Of a stretch of DNA of 64,000 bases, positions 8,867 to 17,806 are shown in pieces. The stretch is from Eutrophomonas brisbanensis (GTDB taxonomy: Bacteria; Pseudomonadota; Gammaproteobacteria; Burkholderiales; Eutrophovitaceae), in assembly GCA_038141705.1 (NCBI GenBank), contig JAYQIQ010000004.1, positions 806,001 through 870,000 of the forward strand, read 5' to 3'. The notes beneath the pieces are model-generated. The model did not search any database. It was not told the origin of the DNA and saw only the letters and a program-made list of their open reading frames with translations. The position numbers and the translations under genes are program-made. Every line of letters starts with the position of its first letter. Position 1 is the first letter of the stretch.

Positions 8867-9607
8867 ATGGCACTTCAAGACTTCGCAGGCACTAAAGTCC
8901 CCAACGTGAATTTTCGCGTACGCGAAAATAACGAGTGGAAAACGATTACCACAAATGAAATTTTTGCAGGAAAAACCGTTGCGGTATTTTCCTTGCCGGG
9001 CGCTTTTACCCCGACCTGCTCCTCAACACACCTCCCACGATTTAATGAACTGGCCCCCGCCTTCTTCGCAAACGGCGTAGATGAAATCGTTTGCATTTCC
9101 GTTAACGATACTTTCGTCATGAACGAGTGGGCAAAAGACCAAGAGGTGAGCAATGTTCGCTTACTGCCAGATGGCAATGGAGAATTTACTGAGCAACTGG
9201 GAATGCTCGTTGATAAAAGTGATCTTGGATTTGGAAAGCGTTCTTGGAGATATTCAATGCTCGTCAAAAATGGCGTCGTTGAAAAAACTTTTATCGAGCC
9301 CGAAAAACCAGGTGATCCATTCGAAGTATCAGATGCCGGGACGCTATTAAATTACATCAACCCGAATGCGAAAAAACCAGATCAAGTCGCGATTTTCACG
9401 CGCGAGAGTTGCTCATTTTGCGCCAAAGCAAAAGAAACGCTGACTCGTTCAGGCTACGACTATGTTGAGATTCCGCTTGCTCATCAAAACCGAAGCCGAG
9501 TGATTGGCGCAGTTACTGGCGCACAAACGGTACCTCAAGTATTCATTAACGGTACGTTAATCGGTGACGGCGAAGCACTCGAGAAATACCTCGCAAAAGC
9601 AGCGTAA
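8867..9607 (+). CDS. Peroxiredoxin-glutaredoxin hybrid
   Basis: A glutathione-dependent peroxidase that reduces hydroperoxides with GSH through its own glutaredoxin domain. Residues 1-165 are a Prx5-type domain with the peroxidatic Cys51 in PGAFTPTCSSTHLP. Residues 172-246 are a glutaredoxin domain with Cys182 and Cys185 in TRESCSFCAKAK, TVPQVFINGTLIGDGEAL, and a C-terminal helix. The 246-aa length matches the known fused enzymes of gamma- and betaproteobacteria. A strong ribosome binding site AGGAG (8856-8860) fixes the ATG. The gene is monocistronic, with its own terminator immediately downstream. Confidence 0.95.
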   Translation: MALQDFAGTKVPNVNFRVRENNEWKTITTNEIFAGKTVAVFSLPGAFTPTCSSTHLPRFNELAPAFFANGVDEIVCISVNDTFVMNEWAKDQEVSNVRLLPDGNGEFTEQLGMLVDKSDLGFGKRSWRYSMLVKNGVVEKTFIEPEKPGDPFEVSDAGTLLNYINPNAKKPDQVAIFTRESCSFCAKAKETLTRSGYDYVEIPLAHQNRSRVIGAVTGAQTVPQVFINGTLIGDGEALEKYLAKAA

Positions 9608-9614
9608 CCCAAAG

Positions 9615-9651
9615 AAAAATCCCGAGCATTGGTCGATGCTCGGGATTTTTT
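9615..9651 (+). terminator. Rho-independent terminator of the Prx-Grx gene
   Basis: A perfect 15-bp stem (AAAAATCCCGAGCAT at 9615-9629 with its complement at 9636-9650) with a 6-base loop tggtcg, running into TTTTTT. The A/T ends make it usable in both directions. Confidence 0.92.
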
Positions 9652-9942
9652 GAATTTATAACCAACAAATGGCACTCAAATACTGTCGTTTTTTGACGAC
9701 AGAAACATGTCAGTCAGTTTGTTGTCGGCTTGATATTTATCCAAACTCGGTTTACCGTACCGCACAGAAATAGCTTGTGTACGTTTTTTATTATTCGTGC
9801 TAAGGAAAGCTTTGACGACAGTCGATTCTTTGAAATTATTTCTGTATTCTCAAAAATTCTCCACTCGAGAGAGGAGCCTACTTCGCTCCACCAGTTTCCA
9901 ACCGTTACATGTTTTTCAACTTAGAAATAAGGAGAAACAAAA
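9652..9942. other. Non-coding interval with a repeated TTTGACGACAG element
   Basis: About 290 bases with no convincing ORF. It contains a 7-bp hairpin CTGTCGT/ACGACAG (9683-9702, 6-base loop) and an 11-bp direct repeat TTTGACGACAG at 9692-9702 and 9811-9821, 119 bases apart. The copies lie in the leader of the MAPEG gene and could be regulator binding sites; no matching regulator is in the window. No RNA gene was recognised. Confidence 0.4.
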
Positions 9943-10332
9943 ATGAAAACTGAAATTTTATACCTGGCTTTATCAGCAGCTTTGACAGGAATTTTATGGA
10001 TCCCCTACATTTTGGACCGGATGTCGACGCGCGGGCTAAGTGATACCGCAGGTTATCCGGATTATCCCAAAGCCCAGTCCGCCTGGGCACAGCGTTTAAT
10101 GAAAGCACATACGAATGCTGTAGAAAATTTAGTTGTTTTTGCGGTTTTAGTGCTCGCTGCACACGAGCTGGAAATTACTGGAGCAGCCATTGCTCAATCC
10201 GCGATGGTGTATTTCTGGGCTCGGGTAGTGCATGCAATCAGTTACACGATGGCGATCCCGTTGGTACGAACGATTGCTTTTGTTGCAGGGTTTCTTGCAC
10301 AGGCCTGCATCGCTTGGCACATTTTGATGTAA
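9943..10332 (+). CDS. MAPEG-family membrane protein
   Basis: A 129-aa integral membrane protein of the membrane-associated eicosanoid/glutathione metabolism family, with four predicted hydrophobic helices. The family signature is AHTNAVENLVVFAVLVL (residues about 50-66), with VYFWARVVHAISY in the third helix region and the first-helix/loop region ending in RMSTRGLSDT. Bacterial members are glutathione transferase or peroxidase-like, but most are uncharacterised. A good ribosome binding site, AAGGAGA, ends about 7 nt before the ATG. It follows a glutathione-dependent peroxidase, but that gene's strong terminator and the long gap show it is expressed separately. Confidence 0.88.
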   Translation: MKTEILYLALSAALTGILWIPYILDRMSTRGLSDTAGYPDYPKAQSAWAQRLMKAHTNAVENLVVFAVLVLAAHELEITGAAIAQSAMVYFWARVVHAISYTMAIPLVRTIAFVAGFLAQACIAWHILM

Positions 10333-10348
10333 TCAAATTTTTGAAGTT

Positions 10349-10378
10349 AAAAAAAGCAGCCCTGTGGCTGCTTTTTTT
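10349..10378. terminator. Bidirectional terminator between MAPEG and the ThDP enzyme
   Basis: The GC core GCAGCC (10356-10361) pairs with GGCTGC (10366-10371) across a CTGT loop. It is flanked by A7 and T7 runs, so it can end transcription from both sides. It overlaps the stop codon of the minus-strand gene ending at 10377. Confidence 0.9.
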
Positions 10379-12098
10379 ATTTTGATCTCCACTTCCTCTC
10401 TGCGTCATCCCACGCTTCAAGTGGCTGTAGGTCTGGAACCCAAGCGAGCCCTGTTTTTGCGTCCGATGATTTTGCTTCTGGTGTTACCACAACATCCAAT
10501 AGCGCCGGGCGATTTTTCATCGCTCTTGAGATAGCTCCCTCTAAGTCATCCGCAGACTCCACGCGCTCCGCGTATAGTCCGAACGCTTTTGCCATCTGCG
10601 CGTAATCAGAAAACTGAAGTTTTGTACCCACTACTTTTCCATGTGTATCGGTTTGATCGTGTACTTCAATTTGCCACGCACCATTATTCGCGACCACAAT
10701 GAGAACGGGCGCCTTGTGACGAACCGCCGTGTCAATTTCCATCGCATTAAAACCGAATGCTCCATCACCGGTTGCAACCACGACGTCTTGATTTGGTCTC
10801 GCCAAACTTGCCGAAATACCAAACGCGGTTCCGATTCCAATACAACCAAGAGAGCCCGGATCTAAATACGTAGATGCATTTAATCCTATTCGCGCAAACG
10901 CGAGAAAATCGCCGCCGTCCGCGACAACGATGGAATCATCTTTCAACTGTTTTTGTAATTCAGCAAGCACGCGATTCGGATGAATACGTCCTTGACTGTC
11001 TGACGGAGCAGATAACATCGTATCTTTCAATTTCTTTGCGCGCGCCTCATGCTGCTCCCGTAATCCATTGGCCCAAGCAGTGTCTACTGCTGATTTTCTA
11101 CCGCTTACTTTTTTATTAATTGCAGCAAGTGCTGCCTTTGGAGTTGCGAATAACTCGACAGCACCTCTACGGTTATCCCGCATCTCGAGAGGAACATCTC
11201 CGATACGAACAAATTTTGCCTCACCAAAAACCGCGGGTGAGCCGTAGGCCAATTGGAAATCAAGTCGTCTACCAATTGTGACGACGAGATCTACATCCCC
11301 CATCACTTTTCCGCGCATTGCAGCGACTACCGATGGATGAGAATCCGGGACCAAGCCCTTACTCTCACCCGTGTCGAGATACACCGCTCCTAATTGATCG
11401 AGAAATTCACACAACTCTTTTCCGGCACCACGCGCGCCGCGCCCACTGATCACGAGTGGACGCTTTGCATTCCACATGAGCTCAATCGCTTGATCTACGT
11501 CATCCGCGTGGGGCTCGATATCACGTTTTGTTTTTGGTCGGAAGTGCTCTTCCATTTGGATAGCAGCAGGAACGTCATCACGCAACACATCTGTCGGAAA
11601 ATCCAAATACACCGGTCCAGGCTCTCCACCATAACCTTCGGCCCTCGATACTGCCTCATCAAGTTCTTGTAATACCAAACTTGATTCACGAACTGTGCGC
11701 GCGTAGCGCGTTATGGACTTCAATAAATCTGTATGTACGATATCTTGTAACGCGCCTCTATTCTCTTGTGGCCTTGGTGGCAATCCCGATAGAACTAAAA
11801 CGGATGCACGTGCGACGTGTGCATTCGCGATACCAGTCATGGCGTTGGTAACTCCTGGGCCCGCAGTGACAAGCGCGACTCCGAGCTTCCCAGTCAACTC
11901 ACTGTAAGCATGTGCCATATAAACTGCCGCGCGTTCATCGCGAACATCAATGATCTCAATGCCTTCGGTATCGGCTCGCATCCACATCGGCATGATGTGT
12001 CCGCCACAGAGTGCGAAGATGCGATCAACACCGCGAGCTTTTAAAAATCGCGCGATGACACCCGCGCTGGTATTTGCATGTAAAGGAGGTACCGGCAT
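10377..12098 (-). CDS. ThDP-dependent enzyme, candidate 2-hydroxyacyl-CoA lyase
   Basis: A 573-aa thiamine diphosphate enzyme of the acetolactate synthase/oxalyl-CoA decarboxylase superfamily. Catalytic Glu55 is in VRDERAAVYMAHAY. The ThDP/Mg motif starts GDGAFGFNAMEID and ends about 30 residues later in VANN. Automated naming would call it acetolactate synthase, but it lacks the AHAS signature RQWQ segment and is co-transcribed with an acyl-CoA synthetase, not with ilvN/ilvC. The C-terminal 30 residues (about 544-573: SSDA, GLAWVPDLQ, WDDAE) resemble, from memory, the active-site lid of the actinobacterial 2-hydroxyisobutyryl-CoA lyase, which makes acetone plus formyl-CoA. This specific call is an inference; oxalyl-CoA decarboxylase or another C-C lyase remains possible. 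Confidence 0.6.
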   Translation of the reverse strand: MPVPPLHANTSAGVIARFLKARGVDRIFALCGGHIMPMWMRADTEGIEIIDVRDERAAVYMAHAYSELTGKLGVALVTAGPGVTNAMTGIANAHVARASVLVLSGLPPRPQENRGALQDIVHTDLLKSITRYARTVRESSLVLQELDEAVSRAEGYGGEPGPVYLDFPTDVLRDDVPAAIQMEEHFRPKTKRDIEPHADDVDQAIELMWNAKRPLVISGRGARGAGKELCEFLDQLGAVYLDTGESKGLVPDSHPSVVAAMRGKVMGDVDLVVTIGRRLDFQLAYGSPAVFGEAKFVRIGDVPLEMRDNRRGAVELFATPKAALAAINKKVSGRKSAVDTAWANGLREQHEARAKKLKDTMLSAPSDSQGRIHPNRVLAELQKQLKDDSIVVADGGDFLAFARIGLNASTYLDPGSLGCIGIGTAFGISASLARPNQDVVVATGDGAFGFNAMEIDTAVRHKAPVLIVVANNGAWQIEVHDQTDTHGKVVGTKLQFSDYAQMAKAFGLYAERVESADDLEGAISRAMKNRPALLDVVVTPEAKSSDAKTGLAWVPDLQPLEAWDDAERKWRSK

Positions 12099-12116
12099 GA
12101 TTTTTCCTACAAAGTC

Positions 12117-13808
12117 TTAGTGAACTTTTTTCTGTTTTTTTCGGCTACGCAAATCGATCGCCCCAGGCTGCTTACGCGGATCGGTTCCAGCCGGGAAGAT
12201 GTGGATTTTTTGTACTTTTGCAGATGTCCCCAACGGAAGTGAATCCATAAAGAGCACCCAGCCTGGCGCTTTGAAGTAAGCAAGCTGATCATAGCTCCAA
12301 TCAAACAAAGCGCTCGCAAGCTGCTCTCGCTTCTCTTCGGTGGCGATGTCATCTGCATTTTTTGCGATCACACACGCCATCACTTCTTCTTCTCTCACTT
12401 CATCAGGCGCCGCGATAACAGCGACCTGTTTTACCTGATCATGAGCGGTAAGACACGCCTCCACTTCTGCAGCAGCAATGTTTTCACCAGAACGACGAAT
12501 GATATTTTTCATCCGATCCACAAAATACAAATAACCATCCTCGTCTTTTACAACAGAGTCTCCAGTGTGGATCCACCCATTTTTCCAAGCCTCTTCCGTT
12601 GCTTCTTCATTTTTTAAGTAACCGGAGAAGAATCCCTTTCGCGGCTCTTTGGCGCTATACCGAATAACGAGTTCGCCAGGCACATTTGGGCCCACTTCTT
12701 GGTCGTTCGCGTCGAAGACTTTCGCTTCAACGAAATCGCTGTCTTTTCCAAAACTGCGCGTATGAATTTTTCGAGGCTCAAAGTTATCCGTAATAATTCG
12801 TCCAGTCTCACTCATTGCCCACATCTCAACAACTGGAAAACCAAAACGCTTCTCAAAAACCTCGTGCTGACTTGGCTCAATCCCGGCGCAAAGCGCGAAT
12901 CGAACTTGGTGTGAAGTTTCTTCTGGAGTTTCAGGTAGTTTCAGAAGAATATTCGGGATGATGCCTTGAAACTGAACCGCAGTCGCTTTGGTTTCCACTA
13001 GATCCTTCCACCAAGTACTCGCGTGGAAACGATCTGGGAAAATCACACAACCACCAGTCATCAACATAGCCGGCACAGAGATCGATAAACAATTCGCATG
13101 ATGTAGCGGCAACGGATTGTAAAGACGCTCACCCTGATCCCGAAAGTCGAGTAAACCTCCCACTGAGATATAGCAACCACCGAACATATGGAAGTATTCA
13201 TTGGTGAGTATGCAGCCCTTCGGCTTACCTGTCGTTCCCGACGTATAAAGAAGTGCTACTTCTGTGTTGGCATCGGGCTTACCCGCCAGCACTGGGACTT
13301 TCGCTCGCGGGAGTATCTCTGGGAATTGATCGAGCGATATAACGGGTAAGTCCGCTTCAATTTGATTCGCAACTTCGAGCATCTCATCACGACGACGATC
13401 TACACACAGCGCTAAGCCTGCCTCCGAGTGCTCGACTACATATTTAATTTCGTCGACTCGATAATCAGGGTTGATTGGCACAATCCCCGCTCCGAGTGCA
13501 TTTAACGCAAAGTAGTGAAAGAAAAACTCTGGGCGTTGCTCAAAAAGAATAGCAACCCGATGACCCAAACCGATACCAGCTTGTGCGTACGCTTGTTTCT
13601 TTTTCTCCACTTCTACAAGCAAATTTTTGTAGGTAATTTCCCACCCAGCTGGATGGTAGCTCCGACCCTCCATTGGTGGGACACAATACGCAATACGGTC
13701 CAGATATTTTTCGGCCGTACGGAGAAGTGTGTTGTATAACGTCGTGTAAGCTGCAAGGTCCAGTTTTTTGGACGGTGCATTTTTTAATTGTAGATCTACG
13801 CTACCCAT
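12117..13808 (-). CDS. AMP-dependent acyl-CoA synthetase/ligase
   Basis: A 563-aa ANL-superfamily ligase that activates a carboxylic acid through an acyl-adenylate and then CoA. Motifs present are the P-loop LLYTSGTTGKPKGC, the WAMSETGRI adenine/acyl segment, the WIHTGDSVVKDEDGYLYFVD Asp hinge region, RMKNIIRRSGENIAAAEVE, and the C-terminal catalytic Lys region PLGTSAKVQKIHIF. A basic tail RKKQKK ends the protein. The stop lies 18 nt before the ATG of the ThDP enzyme and the gene follows a GntR regulator, so its acid is probably the precursor of that enzyme's CoA substrate. The acid is not identified; 2-hydroxyisobutyrate is a candidate only by context. Confidence 0.85.
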   Translation of the reverse strand: MGSVDLQLKNAPSKKLDLAAYTTLYNTLLRTAEKYLDRIAYCVPPMEGRSYHPAGWEITYKNLLVEVEKKKQAYAQAGIGLGHRVAILFEQRPEFFFHYFALNALGAGIVPINPDYRVDEIKYVVEHSEAGLALCVDRRRDEMLEVANQIEADLPVISLDQFPEILPRAKVPVLAGKPDANTEVALLYTSGTTGKPKGCILTNEYFHMFGGCYISVGGLLDFRDQGERLYNPLPLHHANCLSISVPAMLMTGGCVIFPDRFHASTWWKDLVETKATAVQFQGIIPNILLKLPETPEETSHQVRFALCAGIEPSQHEVFEKRFGFPVVEMWAMSETGRIITDNFEPRKIHTRSFGKDSDFVEAKVFDANDQEVGPNVPGELVIRYSAKEPRKGFFSGYLKNEEATEEAWKNGWIHTGDSVVKDEDGYLYFVDRMKNIIRRSGENIAAAEVEACLTAHDQVKQVAVIAAPDEVREEEVMACVIAKNADDIATEEKREQLASALFDWSYDQLAYFKAPGWVLFMDSLPLGTSAKVQKIHIFPAGTDPRKQPGAIDLRSRKKQKKVH

Positions 13809-13831
13809 AAAAGAATTTCACCTTCAATTTA

Positions 13832-14482
13832 TTAACCGAGACGAGTCGCCAAGGTTCCAGATGCTTCAACAATGTGATGCTCAGCAAGACGTTTTGCAGT
13901 CTCAACATCGCCAGCAATAATTGCTTCAAGAATTTTTTCGTGCTGATCCCATATATCACCCGGCGTTTCACCTTTGAGTAGCACTTGACCCATCACGCGC
14001 CTTAAATAATTCCATTGCGTTTGACCTCGCTCCGAAATCAATGGGTTTTCAGATAATCCATATATAAAGAAATGAAAGTCCATGTCCGCCGCGATCATCT
14101 CAGCGATTGATCCTTTGTCGACCGCCGCCCTTCCACGCTCGATAAATCCCGCGCCCTCTTCCTTCGCGTGCTTACTACCTCTTTCTGCAGCAAGTCCCGT
14201 TGCTAACCGATCAAGTGCACCTCTTAATTCGTACAAATCCCGTACAAAATTAACTTCGAGAGATGCGACCCGTAAACCTCGGCCGGTGCCTTCGCGCAAT
14301 ATTCCATGATTTTTGAGAAGCAACAGAGCTTGCTGAACGGGCTGACGCGACACCCCCAAGGATTCAGCGATTTCCTCTTGCTTGATACGTCTACCGTCAT
14401 CGAACTTTCCCTCGGTGATTTCCGAGAGAATCGCTTCGTAAACTTGATCCACCAAAGTGGGCTGAGGTTGCAGCTTGTTCAT
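13832..14482 (-). CDS. GntR-family transcriptional regulator, FCD subfamily
   Basis: A 216-aa regulator. An N-terminal winged helix (residues about 8-70) contains GRRIKQEEIAESLGVSRQPV and LLLLKNHGILREGTGRGLRV. A C-terminal all-helical FCD ligand domain (about 80-210) has metal-ligand-type residues such as AADMDFHFFIYGLSENP (His) and the late AEHHIVEA. FCD proteins usually sense carboxylates or sugar acids and repress the neighbouring catabolic operon. It is the first gene of the minus-strand trio with the acyl-CoA synthetase and ThDP enzyme, 23 nt upstream of the synthetase, and probably autoregulates. Confidence 0.9.
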   Translation of the reverse strand: MNKLQPQPTLVDQVYEAILSEITEGKFDDGRRIKQEEIAESLGVSRQPVQQALLLLKNHGILREGTGRGLRVASLEVNFVRDLYELRGALDRLATGLAAERGSKHAKEEGAGFIERGRAAVDKGSIAEMIAADMDFHFFIYGLSENPLISERGQTQWNYLRRVMGQVLLKGETPGDIWDQHEKILEAIIAGDVETAKRLAEHHIVEASGTLATRLG

Positions 14483-14520
14483 CCAAAAACCTTTCTTTTA
14501 ACCGCAACTAGAATCTTATC

Positions 14521-14543
14521 ATTTTGAATTCAGAATACAAAAT
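14521..14543. promoter_or_regulatory. Possible GntR operator
   Basis: ATTTTG (14521-14526) and CAAAAT (14538-14543) form an inverted repeat with an 11-base spacer, 39 bases upstream of the GntR gene start. AT-rich arms and location fit an autoregulatory operator, but the pattern is short. Confidence 0.3.
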
Positions 14544-14564
14544 GGAATATTATAAGAAGATCGC

Positions 14565-15393
14565 TTATTTCAAGTTTTCTTTCGTAAAATCATATAGATA
14601 CCGTAATCCACCGATAGCTCGACTACCGTACCAAGAGGTCATTTCTGCGTCGATTAGGCTAACTTTTGGCTTGCCCTGCGGACCAATTTCAGCCCGCAAC
14701 CCCACAACATCCTTTGGTCGAAAAGCGTAGGGCTCTGTGGATAACAATATTCTGTCGACTTTTTCGTAAAGCTGCGAGAGATTGATCACCGGATAACGAT
14801 CTTTTTTCTGCAAATCGATGTGCTCCCAACCCACGAGTTTCAGCATATTCGCAATGTAGGTGTCATTTGAAATGGACATCCAGGGTTGCTTCCAAATAAC
14901 GTATGCAACCCGCTCAATCGGAAAACTTTCTACGTTGATCTCGTAAAAATTTATACGCGCTTCTAAACGCATCGCTAAGGCGCTTCATCTCCTGGTCTCG
15001 GCAAAAGATACTTCCGAGTAACTCGTAGAGCTTAATGTTGTCCACCGGAGTAATCGGATGCGTGACAATAATATTCGGAACAATTGCTCTCGCCGCATCG
15101 ACCAACTCTTTCGGATTCTCATCAATATTTACGATGAGATGCGTCGCCTTTAGCGCTGCAAGTTTTTGCAAATCAAAATCTTTTGTTCCTCCTATTTTCG
15201 GAACCGATTTCACTTTCTCTTTGGGATAAAAACAAAAACCAGTGCGCCCAACGACCGATTCTCCGAGACCCAAATCAAACAAAAGCTCCGTGATACTGGG
15301 GACAACACACACAATCCTCGCGCCACTCTTCACGCGCAGGTGTTCGACCCCATTATCATCGATCGTTGCACCCAAAACTCTATCCCTGCGCAC
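14565..15393 (-). CDS. BtuF-like cobalamin/iron-complex-binding protein, one frameshift
   Basis: A periplasmic-binding-protein-like fold of the BtuF/helical-backbone metal receptor type. The N-terminal part has IVCVVPSITELLFDLGLGESVVGRTGFC and VPKIGGTKDFDLQKLAALKATHLIV, and the C-terminal part has RVAYVIWKQPWMSISNDTYI and MLKLVGWEH. The two halves lie in different frames. Removing one base from the A5 run at 14945-14949 joins them as AYKFYEINVESFPIERVAY, giving about 275 aa. No signal peptide is seen, so this may be one of the cytosolic cobalamin-binding BtuF relatives. It starts with GTG inside the end of the lrp-like gene (14-nt overlap). A B12 role is attractive because two B12-dependent mutases lie within 20 kb. 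Confidence 0.75.
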
Positions 15394-15856
15394 TTTCTAT
15401 CGGCAAAGGCACCGCACTACTCTTTAATGTACGAAGCACAAAGTTTGATTTTGTTTGGCCGATCCCGGGAATCTTATAAAGACTTTCTCTTAATAGTCGC
15501 TCGTAGTCTCTCGTATCCTTCACAGCAATACGGATGTAATAGTCATAATCACCCGATACCAAAGATGCCTCTATAACCTCAGGGATCTTCTCAAGTTGCT
15601 TACCAAATTCAAATAATGTCTCATCCGAATGGTTATCCAGGCTTACCTGCACAATCACCGATTCGTTATAACCCAGCAAATTTGGGTCGACCTGGACCGA
15701 ATACCCCGTAATCACCCCCATCGATTCCATTTTTTTAATGCGATTCCAGCATGGAGTAGTCGAAAGGCCCACTTTCGCGCTGATTTCTTGGAGGCTCGCT
15801 CGAGCGTCCTCTTTGAGGATAGATAGGATCTTAAAATCGTATTTTGTAAGTTTCAT
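15380..15856 (-). CDS. Lrp/AsnC-family transcriptional regulator
   Basis: A 158-aa regulator with an N-terminal helix-turn-helix (LTKYDFKILSILKEDARASL, ISAKVGLSTTPCWNRIKKM) and a C-terminal RAM/AsnC ligand-binding sandwich (VIEASLVSGDYDYYIRIAVKDTRDYERLL). It is divergently oriented from the acetolactate synthase gene with a 99-base AT-rich gap, the usual arrangement for control of the neighbour. Amino acids or 2-oxo acids are the expected effectors, consistent with acetolactate synthase and indolepyruvate oxidoreductase on the other side. Its end overlaps the BtuF-like gene. Confidence 0.92.
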   Translation of the reverse strand: MKLTKYDFKILSILKEDARASLQEISAKVGLSTTPCWNRIKKMESMGVITGYSVQVDPNLLGYNESVIVQVSLDNHSDETLFEFGKQLEKIPEVIEASLVSGDYDYYIRIAVKDTRDYERLLRESLYKIPGIGQTKSNFVLRTLKSSAVPLPIESAQG

Positions 15857-15876
15857 CCTATTTTTTACCTATTTAA

Positions 15877-15889
15877 GGAAAATTTTTCC
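15877..15889. promoter_or_regulatory. Candidate Lrp operator
   Basis: GGAAAA-T-TTTTCC is a perfect 6+1+6 inverted repeat in an AT-rich tract, 21 bases from the lrp start and about 67 bases from the divergent gene. Lrp-type sites are AT-rich and loosely palindromic. Confidence 0.4.
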
Positions 15890-15955
15890 CATTTTAACAA
15901 AAATACAAAGAAAAATAAGAAACCTTTTTCGAGAATGAGTCTGTAAGATTTGCAA

Positions 15956-17731
15956 ATGAAAAGTTTAGAGACTACCCCCGTAGTGACCACCACTGGCTCC
16001 CTTCCTACATTGGTAAGTTCGGGAGCCAGTGCTCTGGTTAATACGCTCGTTAAATTGGGGGTAGATACAGTCTTTGGCTATCCTGGCGGGGCCGTCCTCC
16101 CAATTTACGATGCCCTTCACGGCGAGAGTCGCCTTCAACACATTTTAGTACGCCACGAGCAAGCCGCTGTACATGCGGCCGAGGGCTATGCGCGAACAAC
16201 CGGAAAACCGGGCGTCGTAATTGTCACATCAGGTCCTGGCATGAGTAACACCACCACTGGATTACTCGATGCGATCAGCGACTCGATTCCGATCATCTGC
16301 ATTAGTGGTCAGGTCGCGAAGCCTCTTATTGGTACGCAGGCGTTTCAAGAATGTGACGCCATCGGCATCGCCAAAACTGTTACCAAATGGTCCAAACAAA
16401 TTACTTCAACGGATGACGTCATCCCAACGACTGTAGAAGCTTACAACCAAGCTATGGGTGGACGACCAGGCCCAGTTCTCATCGACTTCCCGAAAGATAT
16501 TCAAGCGCAATCTGTTCAAGACATTGATATTAGCCCACTCATCAAACGCATAAGACCAAAAACCGCTGACGCAACTTCATTTCAAGCGGCAGCGAAATTA
16601 ATACTCGATGCCAAAAAGCCGATCTTTTATGGCGGTGGTGGACTCATTAATTCGGGGGCGAAAGCCTGTGAACAATTCACTGAGCTCGTTCGGTTAATCG
16701 AAGCTCCGTGCACTTTGACGCTTATGGGGCTAGGAGCCTTTCCGGGTTCTGATCCATTGTTTGTTGGCATGCCCGGCATGCATGGCACACTCGAAGCTAA
16801 TCTTGCAATGCATGGCACCGATCTCATCGTATGCGTGGGGGCTCGCTTCGACGATCGCGTAACAGGAGAGCTCAACGCGTTTGCCCCAAACGCGAAAAAG
16901 ATTCATATCGACATCGATGAGAACAACATTAATCGTTTAGTGAAAGTTGACGTTGGACTTCCAGGTGACTGCAGTGAAAATTTATCTGGACTTCTCGCAG
17001 CTATCAAACCTCAAGTCAACGAAAAACAAAATCTCAAACCGTGGTGGAACACCATTCAAAAATGGCGCGATGTTAAAAGTTTGGCGTACGCTACCAATGA
17101 ACAATCAATCGTTCCACAACAATTAGTGAGCGCGGTAGAACGTGCAACAAAAGGACAAAACCCAATCATTGCAACCGATGTAGGTCAGCATCAAATGTGG
17201 TCTGCGCAGCATTTTTGTTTTGATAAGCCTGGTCGCTGGCTCACCTCCGGCGGGGCGGGAACCATGGGCTATGGCCTACCTGCAGCGATCGGCGCACAAC
17301 TTGCGCACCCAAATGATCTCGTAATTTGCGTGAGTGGAGATGCATCAATCTTAATGAACATTCAAGAGCTATCGACTGCCGTTCAACATCGCACCCCGGT
17401 CAAAGTCATTCTTTCAAACAATGGCTACATGGGTATGGTGCGTCAATGGCAAGAGTTTAATCACGGTGGCCGTTATAGCCATAGCTACACTGAGGCGCTT
17501 CCAGATTTTGTATCGGTCGCAAGAGGATTCGGGTGGACCTCAGAACGCGTCGCAAGTCCTGCAGACCTTGATGCCGCTATCGATCGTTGCTTAAAAACTG
17601 AGGGGCCTTATTTTCTTGAAGTCGCAGTGGAGAAGCAGGAGAACTGTTTCCCCATGATGCCATCAGGAGTTGCACACAATCAGATTTTGTTGAAAGAAGG
17701 GGTCTTTTACCAAGACGACTCCACTGAATAA
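15956..17731 (+). CDS. Acetolactate synthase-type large (catalytic) subunit
   Basis: A ThDP/FAD enzyme of about 591 aa. The catalytic Glu is in VRHEQAAVHAAEGYART near residue 68, the central FAD-type domain contains GARFDDRVTGELNAFAP, and the ThDP motif starts GDASILMNIQELSTA and ends SNNGYMGMVRQWQEF, the AHAS signature. It would condense two pyruvates, or pyruvate with 2-oxobutyrate. No ilvN or ilvC follows, so this is either a catabolic or stand-alone copy, or it uses a regulatory subunit encoded elsewhere. The ATG at 15956 is preferred to an in-frame TTG at 15950. It is divergent from an Lrp-type regulator and followed by the oxidoreductase gene. Confidence 0.88.
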   Translation: MKSLETTPVVTTTGSLPTLVSSGASALVNTLVKLGVDTVFGYPGGAVLPIYDALHGESRLQHILVRHEQAAVHAAEGYARTTGKPGVVIVTSGPGMSNTTTGLLDAISDSIPIICISGQVAKPLIGTQAFQECDAIGIAKTVTKWSKQITSTDDVIPTTVEAYNQAMGGRPGPVLIDFPKDIQAQSVQDIDISPLIKRIRPKTADATSFQAAAKLILDAKKPIFYGGGGLINSGAKACEQFTELVRLIEAPCTLTLMGLGAFPGSDPLFVGMPGMHGTLEANLAMHGTDLIVCVGARFDDRVTGELNAFAPNAKKIHIDIDENNINRLVKVDVGLPGDCSENLSGLLAAIKPQVNEKQNLKPWWNTIQKWRDVKSLAYATNEQSIVPQQLVSAVERATKGQNPIIATDVGQHQMWSAQHFCFDKPGRWLTSGGAGTMGYGLPAAIGAQLAHPNDLVICVSGDASILMNIQELSTAVQHRTPVKVILSNNGYMGMVRQWQEFNHGGRYSHSYTEALPDFVSVARGFGWTSERVASPADLDAAIDRCLKTEGPYFLEVAVEKQENCFPMMPSGVAHNQILLKEGVFYQDDSTE

Positions 17732-17806
17732 TTTTTATCCAGATTAAAGGCTCACGGAGTTCACCAAACTCTATAAGTCCTGATCGGATCCCACGAGGAC
17801 AGATCG

